Part shown: positions 63,908 to 64,000 of the stretch, piece after piece | Layout of the letters: each line of letters begins with the position of its first letter | Numbering within the stretch: position 1 is the stretch's first letter | Assembly: GCF_036850765.1 (NCBI RefSeq) | Contig: NC_089493.1 | Location: forward strand, 130,454,239 to 130,518,238 | Source: Saccopteryx bilineata | Lineage: Eukaryota > Chordata > Mammalia > Chiroptera > Emballonuridae | DNA: 64,000 nucleotides | Direction: 5' to 3' | Made by a program: the position numbers and the translations under genes | Notes under the pieces: model-generated | The model's database searches: none | What the model was told of the DNA's origin: nothing | The model's input: only the letters and a program-made list of their open reading frames with translations

Positions 63908-64000
63908 AGATTCTTTTTTTTTTTTAAAGTGAGAGGAGGGGAGATAGTGGGACAGACTTTACACATGTACCCTGACCGGGATCTACCCAGCAACCTCTCT
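63908..64000 (-). repeat. SINE fragment cut by the window edge
   Basis: Poly-T side at 63908-63925, then gtgggacagactttacacat and gaccgggatctacccagcaa. Related to the SINEs above but not clearly type A, B or C. Confidence 0.5.

Overview
This is mammalian nuclear DNA, almost certainly from a bat. It contains a conserved gene block that matches, from memory, human 15q24: CSK (+), LMAN1L (+), CPLX3 (+), ULK3 (-), SCAMP2 (-). The bat assignment is an inference from the repeats: very dense tRNA-derived SINEs, Ves-like SINEs, and several short hAT DNA transposons, including one that reads as a SPIN element. I cannot fix the bat family.

Layout. 1-5916: 5' flank or first intron of CSK, with SINEs and old L1 pieces. 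5917-10662: CSK, twelve coding exons giving an intact 450-residue tyrosine kinase, with a polyA signal at 10657. 10663-17770: intergenic. 17771-31030: remains of LMAN1L, which I read as a pseudogene. The signal-peptide, stalk and membrane exons are recognisable, but at least four frame breaks are present and most lectin-domain exons were not found. 32395-36321: CPLX3, three coding exons, 158 residues, C-terminal CAAX box. 36322-42600: intergenic, including a SPIN-like element. 43686-50794 (-): ULK3, sixteen coding exons, 471 residues, with a GC-rich promoter at about 50.6-51.1 kb. 51448 to the right edge (-): SCAMP2, eight coding exons seen (309 residues); the first coding exon lies outside the window.

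The genes are unrelated in function and each has its own promoter. CSK restrains Src-family kinases, CPLX3 controls SNARE-driven release at ribbon synapses, ULK3 is a ULK-family kinase linked to Hedgehog signalling, autophagy and abscission, and SCAMP2 is a four-pass membrane trafficking protein. Splice junctions were placed by eye from GT/AG sites with reading-phase checks; reconstructed lengths for CSK, CPLX3 and ULK3 agree with the known families.

Non-genic sequence is dominated by SINEs, which I label A (tRNA-Ala-like head, about 390 bp), B (about 330 bp) and C (about 190 bp). Many have clear target-site duplications. Several places show serial or nested insertions into the same short target. 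I found no novel multi-gene system; the unusual items are the decayed LMAN1L, the hAT/SPIN insertions with CTAG-centred duplications, and the serial SINE insertion sites.
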